A DNA stretch of 64,000 nucleotides from Duncaniella dubosii (GTDB lineage Bacteria > Bacteroidota > Bacteroidia > Bacteroidales > Muribaculaceae). Shown here piece after piece: positions 44,872-50,723 of this stretch. The position numbers and the translations under genes are program-made. The stretch spans positions 1,736,001 through 1,800,000 of the forward strand of contig NZ_CP039396.1 of NCBI RefSeq assembly GCF_004803915.1. Reading direction: 5' to 3'. How positions within the stretch are numbered: position 1 is the stretch's first letter; each line of letters starts with the position of its first letter. The notes under the pieces were generated by a model that saw only the letters and a list, made by a program, of their open reading frames with translations, was not told the DNA's origin and searched no databases.

Positions 44872-45168
44872 TCAGGTGTTCCGGCGTTCGAGCAGCCATC
44901 CGGCTTTGCCGTCATGAATTATGGTGCGGTAACCGAGATACATCATGGCTTCGGCTACGTCATTAAGCTCCATGTCGACCATATCTGCGAGATCAAGGAT
45001 TATTTCCTGTGAGGTCATGACCCGGAAGCGTGTGCGTTCAGTGGGGTCAAAGGCGCGGGTCGGACGGTACTGCGTGTTGATGAAGCCTTCGATCACGCCG
45101 AGAAACCGGGGCTTGCGTGAGGCGTTCTTCTTAACCTGCCGGGATTTGTTATTTCCTTCTGTATTCAT
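44872..45168 (-). CDS. Hypothetical phage protein, 98 aa
   Basis: Starts MNTEGNNKSRQVKKNASRKPRFLGVIEGFINTQYRPTRAFDP. Basic N-terminus, then a helical region (EIILDLADMVDMELNDVAEAMMYLGY) that resembles a short HTH. Overlaps the upstream gene by 4 nt. Last gene of a five-gene run starting at 46312. Confidence 0.5.
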   Translation of the reverse strand: MNTEGNNKSRQVKKNASRKPRFLGVIEGFINTQYRPTRAFDPTERTRFRVMTSQEIILDLADMVDMELNDVAEAMMYLGYRTIIHDGKAGWLLERRNT

Positions 45169-45383
45169 AGGTACGGATTTTGTAGTTTGTTTTCGGTTAT
45201 ATAACTGTCGATGGCATTGCGGAGCCTGAATAAGTCACCGGCATAATCGAGGGTGATAATTCCATTGCATTCAATGTGGCTGGTGACTTCGATTTCATAT
45301 TGCCCGTAATCCGGTTCTCCGGACTCTGTGTAATGGGTGCGTTTGCCGATGGTGATGTCCGGCATGGGGGTGGTGCGGCTCAT
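45165..45383 (-). CDS. Hypothetical phage protein, 72 aa
   Basis: Starts MSRTTPMPDITIGKRTHYTESGEPDYGQYEIEVTSHI. Small beta-rich protein ending in a helix (LFRLRNAIDSYITENK). ATGA overlaps on both sides show translational coupling. No family recognised. Confidence 0.5.
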   Translation of the reverse strand: MSRTTPMPDITIGKRTHYTESGEPDYGQYEIEVTSHIECNGIITLDYAGDLFRLRNAIDSYITENKLQNPYL

Positions 45384-45736
45384 AGCCCTCCTCCTTTCCC
45401 TATCGTGTAGTCCTTCATTACCGGGGTGAGATGGATGGTGAATGGCCGATTGTCGGTGAATGCCTTTGCTCCTGCTTCGGTGACAACATATATCTGCGAT
45501 GAAGCTCCCATGTTGAGCTTGCCGGCGGTAAATCCGGATGTACGGACGGTCATCGGCTTCAGACGCTTGTTTTCCGTGCAGAGGGATTTCATTTCCTCTG
45601 TCAGATACTGCGGAATCCGGGATGCCTCGCCGTAATGGACAAGGGCATTGTTATAACGACGAAAAACGGAATCAGCGAGCAGCCGTCCGAGCTTTGTGGT
45701 GGACTGGAGTATGTTGACCGTAACAAAGTATTTCAT
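45380..45736 (-). CDS. Hypothetical phage protein, 118 aa
   Basis: Starts MKYFVTVNILQSTTKLGRLLADSVFRRYNNALVHYGEASRIPQYL. A basic middle (RLKPMTVRTSG) may contact nucleic acid. ATGA overlap with the upstream gene. No family recognised. Confidence 0.5.
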   Translation of the reverse strand: MKYFVTVNILQSTTKLGRLLADSVFRRYNNALVHYGEASRIPQYLTEEMKSLCTENKRLKPMTVRTSGFTAGKLNMGASSQIYVVTEAGAKAFTDNRPFTIHLTPVMKDYTIGKGGGL

Positions 45737-45969
45737 GCCTGACCTCCTTCCTCGCTATCGACAGGGTGTAGGATGTAGTTGAATACGGTAGTGACGCAGA
45801 CCGGGCATACTTTGCCACGCTCGACGAGATAGTTGTCGAGATCGGCTGTTGTGAGGCCGGATTTACGGACGCGATTTGCGAAATAGGCGACATTGCCGTC
45901 CAAGCGCTCCCAGTTCTCAACGATATGGCTTGTAACCGCGAACAGCAGGTCATCTGTAAATCCCATCAT
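45733..45969 (-). CDS. Hypothetical phage protein, 78 aa
   Basis: Starts MMGFTDDLLFAVTSHIVENWERLDGNVAYFANRVRKSGLTTADLDNYL and contains CPVC near the end, possibly a metal or redox site. Overlaps both neighbours by 4 nt. No family recognised. Confidence 0.5.
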   Translation of the reverse strand: MMGFTDDLLFAVTSHIVENWERLDGNVAYFANRVRKSGLTTADLDNYLVERGKVCPVCVTTVFNYILHPVDSEEGGQA

Positions 45970-46312
45970 TTGTCACCTCCTTTCCCGGCAGAGGATATGA
46001 ATGCTCCGATTATGGACAGGGGTAGCCCTATGAGTGTAATGACGGCAAGAAGAATTCGTGAGTTGTCAGATCCGGTGGCTGCCGTGTGCATTCCGGCGAA
46101 TATTGCCGAAATGGCGCATAGGACGCATATACCGGTAACGAGGCGGGACGGGTACAAGCGCACTTCACCGATTCCCATGCCATCGAGAGGGTGCGGGAGA
46201 GGCGGGCAGTGATAGGGGTGGAATACCGGGCGCTGATAGTAGGGCCTGTTAGGATTACGAGGGGCGAGCTTGATGGTTTGCCCGGAACCTTGAAAAGAAT
46301 GGATTGTTGCAT
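45966..46312 (-). pseudogene. Small membrane protein, one-base frameshift
   Basis: Starts at 46312 (MQQSILFKVPG). The frame is lost at a GGG near 46280. With one extra G it continues QTIKLAPRNPNRPYYQRPVFHPYHCPPLPHPLDGMG and then two transmembrane helices (LVTGICVLCAISAIFAG and ILLAVITLIGLPLSIIGA), 115 aa. First gene after leader RNA 2, whose A1 arm ends 6 nt before the ATG. Confidence 0.55.
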
Positions 46313-46318
46313 AACTTC

Positions 46319-46559
46319 GACGTTATGGGTTATAGCATATAGGCAGACTAAAAAACGGCTACCTTTCCGTTGCTATAACCCATAACGTCAGTCCCCGGAG
46401 GGCGATATTAAGTGTTCGGAAAGGTAGCCGTAGAGCTACTTATGTGAATTGCTACCGACGCGAATGTCGGGAGCAAGAGGGCATAAAAAATGCCCGAAGT
46501 TATGTCGAGCGTCTAAACCTCCGCTCCGGGTAACGGACAAACCGTTATGGATTATAGCA
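46319..46559 (-). ncRNA. Structured leader RNA 2 (candidate cis-regulatory RNA)
   Basis: Plus coordinates: A1 GACGTTATGGGTTATAGCA (46319-46337), B1 ACGGCTACCTTTCCG (46355-46369), A2 (46371-46389, perfect 19-bp complement of A1), B2 (46417-46431, perfect 15-bp complement of B1), hairpin (CCGAC/GTCGG) at about 46455-46470, hairpin C GGGCAT/ATGCCC (46479-46495), GAGC/GCTC (46507-46526) and A3 CCGTTATGGATTATAGCA (46542-46559, 16 of 19 like A1). In transcript order: promoter, A3, C, B2, A2, B1, TTTTTTA, A1, ATG. B2/B1 followed by a T-run looks like a terminator with A2 in its loop. Hairpin C and the adjoining CGAAG/CGAGC are shared with leader RNA 1 almost base for base. Confidence 0.65.
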
Positions 46560-46562
46560 CTG

Positions 46563-46594
46563 CAAAATTACTATAAGAAATTTACAATGGCAAA
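46563..46594 (-). promoter_or_regulatory. Promoter of leader RNA 2
   Basis: Minus strand: TTTG (46591-46594), 20 nt, TAATTTTG (46563-46570), a perfect match to the Bacteroidales housekeeping consensus. The start would be near 46556, at the beginning of A3. Confidence 0.7.
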
Positions 46595-46626
46595 TTTTAT
46601 AGGAGAAAAATTTGAATTCAAATCAA

Positions 46627-47112
46627 TTATTGAAGTTCTTGGATATTTATAGTAATGTCAACGGTGTCTCCGTCTTTCATTGTGCTGAACAGATGTTCAC
46701 TCATCGTGTATGGCGTTTCTCCATTCAGTGAACTGAATGTGAGAACCACGGGTTCCTCGCTATCAATACGATAGAACATATTGAGAGGATATTCCTTTTG
46801 AGTGCCTCTTAGTTTACCTTTAAGCTTAGTCCAAGAATTAAGGCTCAGAGCTTCGATTATAGGAGTGGATTTGAGCGGTATGTCAAGTGCCCCGTCGATT
46901 ATGGAACATGGGAGATAATTCTGAAAGACAGTATCAAAAGAACGAACTACTACAGATTTGGAGATCATGTTATTCCGGACTTTTACACCTACAAGAACTA
47001 CCTCCGGGGAGAAGAGCGAAACCGTGTATGGGATAAATAAGGAGGCATGGTGGCAGTAGATTTCTCCGAAAGCCTTAGCCCAGGTGATTCGCAATGAAGT
47101 ATTCATTTCCAT
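46627..47112 (-). CDS. Hypothetical phage protein, 161 aa
   Basis: 161 aa from the ATG at 47112 (MEMNTSLRITWAKAFGEIYCHHASLFIPYTVSLFSPEVVLVG), with MNTS two residues later also possible. Beta-rich, ends VDITINIQELQ. Follows the exonuclease-BRCT gene by 10 nt. No family recognised. Confidence 0.5.
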   Translation of the reverse strand: MEMNTSLRITWAKAFGEIYCHHASLFIPYTVSLFSPEVVLVGVKVRNNMISKSVVVRSFDTVFQNYLPCSIIDGALDIPLKSTPIIEALSLNSWTKLKGKLRGTQKEYPLNMFYRIDSEEPVVLTFSSLNGETPYTMSEHLFSTMKDGDTVDITINIQELQ

Positions 47113-47122
47113 AATGGCGTTT

Positions 47123-47974
47123 TTATGAGAGAATAGATAGCAACTCTGGTTCATATATGACACGTATGTCAAAACCATCAGTGCGAAGTTCTTCTATTTT
47201 TCGCAGTTTTGATGGACCTGCGCCACTACCGACGATCACGATGTTTGTTTTCCTAGATATGGATGTATTTATATCTGCTCCTAACGCCTGGAGAATCTTT
47301 CCCAGTTCATCGCGGTTAGGATAGGCCGAGAATATTCCGGTGATTACAGTACGGGCGTGGAAGAAAGGGGTGTCTTTGTTCTCAATCAAAGAGTCATCAA
47401 TAGCATCAAGAGTGTTTCGCTCATATTTCTTGGCTTTCATCTGGGCTCTTGCCGCAGTGATTCCGCCCTTAAAAGTACTTGTCTGCATTGAGCCATTCTC
47501 TGCGAGCATGATTTTAGCACAAGCCAAAGCATCATCGAGGGCATCATGGTGGCACCCCATTTCTATATTATGCTTTGCACATGCGTCTTCAAGCGAAAGA
47601 CCAGTCATTTGGTAGGTACAGAAAAAACGGAATTTTGATGGATCTGTAACACAACAATATCGATTCATTTGCTCGTCCCAAACGGAGCTGTCGAATTCTG
47701 CATTGTGGCAAACTAACACATCATTGCCTATAATTTTCTTAATTGTAGGCCATAGCTCCTGAAAAGTTGGGGCGACGGCTACCATTTCGCGAGTGATACC
47801 ATTGACCGCAGAGTTGTCCTTATCTCTGTGATCCGGTATGGGATTAATCATGGAATAGAATTTCTGGACGATGTGTCCTGCTACGACTTTAACAAGACCA
47901 ATAGCACATGCGCTCGAACGTTCCGCTGTGAATGTCTCAAAGTCCAGTGCGGTAAAGGAGTGTAATTTTAGCAT
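47123..47974 (-). CDS. DEDDh 3'-5' exonuclease with C-terminal BRCT domain
   Basis: 283 aa from the ATG at 47974 (MLKLHSFTALDFETFTAERSS). DFET is Exo I, HNAEFDSSVWDEQ is Exo II and CHHDALDDALACAK is Exo III (HxxxxD), the DnaQ-like epsilon fold. Residues about 205-283 (PFFHARTVITGIFSAYPNRDELGKILQALGADI ... TNIVIVGSGAGPSKLRKIEEL) are a BRCT domain, as in NAD-dependent ligase or polymerase-associated exonucleases. Probably acts in phage DNA replication or repair. It has its own promoter at 47995-48025. Confidence 0.85.
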   Translation of the reverse strand: MLKLHSFTALDFETFTAERSSACAIGLVKVVAGHIVQKFYSMINPIPDHRDKDNSAVNGITREMVAVAPTFQELWPTIKKIIGNDVLVCHNAEFDSSVWDEQMNRYCCVTDPSKFRFFCTYQMTGLSLEDACAKHNIEMGCHHDALDDALACAKIMLAENGSMQTSTFKGGITAARAQMKAKKYERNTLDAIDDSLIENKDTPFFHARTVITGIFSAYPNRDELGKILQALGADINTSISRKTNIVIVGSGAGPSKLRKIEELRTDGFDIRVIYEPELLSILS

Positions 47975-47994
47975 ATAAGAATGGATTGGGTTCG

Positions 47995-48025
47995 CAAATA
48001 TACAATAAAAAGGAAACAATGCAAA
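47995..48025 (-). promoter_or_regulatory. Promoter of the exonuclease gene
   Basis: Minus strand: TTTTG with TTTG at 48022-48025, 19 nt, TATATTTG (47995-48002), 21 nt before the start codon at 47974. The -33 box is the T-run of the preceding terminator. Confidence 0.6.
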
Positions 48026-48054
48026 ACACCCCCGCCGGAATTGGCGAGGGTGTG
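48022..48054 (-). terminator. Terminator after gene 48097-48351
   Basis: Minus strand: ACACCCTCGCC / GGCGGGGGTGT hairpin followed by TTTTG. A second small hairpin (GTCCGGCC...GGAC) lies upstream. Terminator and promoter overlap, as at two other places in the prophage. Confidence 0.6.
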
Positions 48055-48096
48055 TGTCCGGCCTTGACGGACATTGTCAAATTAAACAAGGCTGAA

Positions 48097-48351
48097 TTAG
48101 ATAGAGTCGGCAGCTCGACGGATGCGGTCCGATAAATCGCAGAGTGCCTCTTTGAGCTGCATGGCTTCATCAGTGGTAAATCCACCGGCGCCACCGTTAC
48201 CGTCGATTCCATCGAGTTTGTGATACAGCCACGAACTCGACTTGCCGAAATAAGTTCTTGCAATCTCGCGCCATGAAATAGCTACGAGGATGTCGGACAT
48301 TTTACTTTTTACGTCCGAAATCAGTGTTTTTGTTTGGATGACTGTTTCCAT
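48097..48351 (-). CDS. Small phage protein (DUF5053-like)
   Basis: 84 aa, starting METVIQTKTLISDVKSKMSDILVAISWREIARTYFGKSSSWLYHKLDGIDGNG. The segment EIARTYFGKSSSWLYHKLDG is a helix-turn-helix-like motif, as in small Bacteroidales proteins that I associate with DUF5053. That match is from memory. It may be a DNA-binding regulator in the early operon. Confidence 0.55.
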   Translation of the reverse strand: METVIQTKTLISDVKSKMSDILVAISWREIARTYFGKSSSWLYHKLDGIDGNGGAGGFTTDEAMQLKEALCDLSDRIRRAADSI

Positions 48352-48367
48352 ATCGTTTTATTTTTAA

Positions 48368-48394
48368 GCCCTCCCCCTCGATGAGAGGGAGGGC
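48368..48394 (-). terminator. Weak hairpin between genes 48401-48553 and 48097-48351
   Basis: GCCCTCCC and GGGAGGGC pair at 48368-48394 around a short loop. On the minus strand no T-run follows directly (CTTAAAAATAAAAC), so it could reduce rather than stop read-through. Confidence 0.4.
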
Positions 48395-48400
48395 GGTTTG

Positions 48401-48553
48401 TCAGGGAAGGTCTGTCAGTTCATCGACGAGTTGCTGAATGTAGTAGAGCAGTTGGGGATAACCGTTTGGGAAACTCTTTTGATAGTTTCGGATGGCTCTT
48501 ATCAGCTCCTCCTCTTTTTCTGTCAGTTCGATTTTTTCTTTTCGTATTCTCAT
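48401..48553 (-). CDS. Hypothetical small phage protein, 50 aa
   Basis: 50 aa from the ATG at 48553 (MRIRKEKIELTEKEEELIRAIRNYQKSFPNGYPQLLYYIQQLVDELTDLP). Highly charged and helical. A longer frame to 48583 would place the start codon inside the promoter and is rejected. First gene of the operator-controlled operon. Confidence 0.5.
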   Translation of the reverse strand: MRIRKEKIELTEKEEELIRAIRNYQKSFPNGYPQLLYYIQQLVDELTDLP

Positions 48554-48580
48554 TGTGATTACTTGTTTAATTTGACACCA

Positions 48581-48644
48581 CAAAATTACTACGAATTTTC
48601 GTATTAAACAAATTTGAAGGTCAAAAAGATTACGAAAATTCGTA
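48581..48644 (-). promoter_or_regulatory. Promoter with two palindromic operators
   Basis: Minus strand promoter: TTTG (48609-48612), 20 nt, TAATTTTG (48581-48588). Operator 1, TACGAATTTTCGTA (48590-48603), sits between the boxes. Operator 2, TACGAAAATTCGTA (48631-48644), lies 41 bp upstream (centre to centre), about four helical turns. A half-site TTCGTA recurs at 48541-48546. This is a clear repressor target, probably for one of the prophage's HTH regulators. Confidence 0.65.
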
Positions 48645-48684
48645 TTTTTTCATACGCCCCGTTTGCAATCGTTGAGAGGAGTTT

Positions 48685-49107
48685 TCACAGGGGAAATTGG
48701 GGGGTCGAGTGTCCCGCAGAAAGTTCATCGGGCGTCGGATACTTGGCTACCAACAACGACAATTCAAGGCGATACCGCTCAAATCCGGAATTGCCGTAGG
48801 CGTGATACACCTCCCTTGGAGAAAGTAACCCGCGGCGTTTCATCTCCTCGAGGGTACTTTTCTGAATGGCCTTCTCAGTTTCGCGGAGTAGAGCGCATTT
48901 GAGGTCATGATGAGCGAGCGGAGGAATATCGACCTCACGAGCGATTTGCAGCCGTAGAGGTTCGACGGAGAATTCTCGCAGACGAATCCCGGCAACATTG
49001 TTGTCGGGTGCAAAAATTCTGGGCCGGAACAACCATTTTGTCAAATAGCTGCCTATAATAAACCCTATTGCGAGAGCGCCGATTATACTGAGAATCGTGG
49101 TAATCAT
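48685..49107 (-). CDS. Hypothetical phage protein with N-terminal membrane anchor
   Basis: 140 aa. Starts MITTILSIIGALAIGFIIGSYLTKWLFRPR, one membrane helix, then a helical soluble part (LRLQIAREVDIPPLAHHDLKCALLRETEKAIQ). ATGA overlap with the upstream gene. No family recognised. Confidence 0.5.
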   Translation of the reverse strand: MITTILSIIGALAIGFIIGSYLTKWLFRPRIFAPDNNVAGIRLREFSVEPLRLQIAREVDIPPLAHHDLKCALLRETEKAIQKSTLEEMKRRGLLSPREVYHAYGNSGFERYRLELSLLVAKYPTPDELSAGHSTPQFPL

Positions 49108-49409
49108 GAGAACAGTGTCGGTTGTGGGTTAAGACGCTCATCTTGCAGCTTTGCAAGCTGTTCATCAACTTTACGGATTCGGACATTGGCGGTGTTGATA
49201 CACTCTTTGGACTTGGAGATTACCCGAAGGCATTGTGCCTTTTCGTCGAGTAGAGCTTTCTCTGCGCGGTTCTGCTCTTGCTGACGCCGGGCAGATTCGT
49301 TGAAATGTACATAGTCTACAGCCAAGACTCTGCAAAAGTGGAGTGGTTGTCGCGCAGAACCATTTGGGTCAACGGCAAGGAAAAAGACTTTGAAAATCAT
49401 AATATCCAA
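49104..49409 (-). CDS. Hypothetical phage protein, coiled coil
   Basis: 101 aa, starting MDIMIFKVFFLAVDPNGSARQPLHFCRVLAV; M4 (MIFKVFF) is an alternative start. Residues 35-90 form a charged coiled coil (ESARRQQEQNRAEKALLDEKAQCLRVISKSKE). No family recognised. Confidence 0.5.
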   Translation of the reverse strand: MDIMIFKVFFLAVDPNGSARQPLHFCRVLAVDYVHFNESARRQQEQNRAEKALLDEKAQCLRVISKSKECINTANVRIRKVDEQLAKLQDERLNPQPTLFS

Positions 49410-49413
49410 GGTG

Positions 49414-49725
49414 TTATATTTTAATTACATTCAGATATGTAAGTTCTCCTTTGTAGGAGAAGCCTCTGTTTTTAAGTTCTTCTGCAAGCTCACGCATGGC
49501 GGCTATGAGCTGAAGTGGTTGTTGGCCTTCGAATTTTGGATTGTAAGCCTTAAATGCAGAGGGGGGGTAACTGGCGGAGACTCTTTTCCCGATGGAAATC
49601 CTTGATTTCTGACAGGTTTTGCAGATTGAAAGATGTCCGGACTTGGAGCGAGAGTTGCGGGAAAACTCGGAAAGAGGCTTGAGTTCGTTGCATGATGAGC
49701 AACAAATAAGATCATTGGAATTCAT
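49414..49725 (-). CDS. Small zinc-ribbon phage protein
   Basis: 103 aa. The N-terminus has two CxxC pairs (CCSSCNELKPLSEFSRNSRSKSGHLSICKTC), a zinc ribbon like those before HNH nuclease domains in phages. No HNH motif follows. It overlaps the lipoprotein gene by 4 nt. Confidence 0.6.
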   Translation of the reverse strand: MNSNDLICCSSCNELKPLSEFSRNSRSKSGHLSICKTCQKSRISIGKRVSASYPPSAFKAYNPKFEGQQPLQLIAAMRELAEELKNRGFSYKGELTYLNVIKI

Positions 49726-50081
49726 TTTGTGGTATTGTTAAGTGAATATATATAATCGTTTTCGTGATCGAACACCTGATTGCCGATGATCGAGGCGTAT
49801 TCATCGCCGCGCTCATGGGTGATATCGAGGCAAAGGTCGACGCGGTCAAATTCGCCATTGAATGTATCGGCGATTGAGCGGATCGTGGCAGCTGAGGCAC
49901 GTTCCGCGGAGGCAAGACGAATGAAATATCCGTCGGGGTGCTGCTCGATGACGGAGAACCCGGCAGGGATTGACTCAGAGGCGACGGCTGCATGAGGCTG
50001 AGCCGATGAACCCGAAAGCTCGTTAGACTGAGAGCAGCCTACCAGAGCGAGGGCAAGTAGAATGGAAAGTTTTTGTACCAT
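49722..50081 (-). CDS. Phage-encoded lipoprotein
   Basis: 119 aa from the ATG at 50081 (MVQKLSILLALALVGCSQSNELSG). LALVGC is a clear lipobox with S/N next, so the mature protein is anchored in a membrane of the envelope. The mature part is soluble and acidic. Small phage lipoproteins often act in superinfection exclusion or receptor masking, a functional guess from other phages. Confidence 0.65.
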   Translation of the reverse strand: MVQKLSILLALALVGCSQSNELSGSSAQPHAAVASESIPAGFSVIEQHPDGYFIRLASAERASAATIRSIADTFNGEFDRVDLCLDITHERGDEYASIIGNQVFDHENDYIYSLNNTTK

Positions 50082-50091
50082 GGTTGATGAT

Positions 50092-50442
50092 TTAGAATAG
50101 TTCTGCTTGAAGGAGCGACGCTTCTCCACTACGGAGGTCGATGCGTGTATCTTCTATGAAATAATCAAGATATAGAAGCATAAAGCCGATTGCATACAGC
50201 TTTGCATCGCGCTGAGAACGGAATCTTCCGAGGGCTGCGGTAGGCTGCTGTACGGATGTCCGGCCATTTGCCCAGTTGACGGCATAACCATAGACCCACG
50301 AGCCGTCAGGGAGCAACGATGAGAAGATTGTGACGGATTCCCGGCGGGCTTTAGTGACGCGCCATGTCGATTGTGCCTCTACCGGGCTGACATCTTCGAG
50401 AAAGTCGATTTTAAGATACTCGTAACGATTTTTGGTGCTCAT
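50092..50442 (-). CDS. Hypothetical phage protein, 116 aa
   Basis: 116 aa from the ATG at 50442 (MSTKNRYEYLKIDFLEDVSPVEAQSTWRVTKARRESVTIF). An upstream in-frame extension overlaps the DnaA-like gene and is rejected. Mixed alpha/beta, ends in an acidic helical tail. No family recognised. Confidence 0.5.
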   Translation of the reverse strand: MSTKNRYEYLKIDFLEDVSPVEAQSTWRVTKARRESVTIFSSLLPDGSWVYGYAVNWANGRTSVQQPTAALGRFRSQRDAKLYAIGFMLLYLDYFIEDTRIDLRSGEASLLQAELF

Positions 50443-50713
50443 ACATTTCGGAGATTTTGTTGAACTTGGCACGGAATATCTTTGAAAGACGCAGTGAGGC
50501 GATTGCATTGTGCCTTGATTTGAGGATTGCGCAACGGCCACGGTTAAGCATCCATGAAATAGTTTCATCAGTAGCTCCTTCATGATACAGAAGGAGGATT
50601 ACAAACTGTCTGGCCTCGACTGCGGGCCATTTGCGCGTACCGGATAGGATTGTCGATTTTGCCACGCCCGTAAATTTACTTACGACGGAGATGGCGATTT
50701 CTTTGTTGTCCAT
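50411..50713 (-). CDS. DnaA-domain-IV-like DNA-binding protein
   Basis: 100 aa from the ATG at 50713 (MDNKEIAISVVSKFTGVAKSTILSGTRKWPAVEARQFVILLL). ISVVSKFTGV ... SGTRKWPAVEARQ resembles the start of DnaA domain IV, but the DNA-binding loop differs (NRGRCAILKSRHNAIASLR instead of DHSTV). A stand-alone DnaA-like binding domain beside the primase-helicase suggests an origin-recognition factor. It overlaps the following gene by 32 nt. Confidence 0.6.
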   Translation of the reverse strand: MDNKEIAISVVSKFTGVAKSTILSGTRKWPAVEARQFVILLLYHEGATDETISWMLNRGRCAILKSRHNAIASLRLSKIFRAKFNKISEMYEHQKSLRVS

Positions 50714-50723
50714 ATATAAGTAT

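Noticed and set aside
17823..46559. Diversity-generating retroelement as the reason for the paired repeat structures
   Set aside because: No reverse transcriptase and no variable/template repeat pair at the fibre genes.
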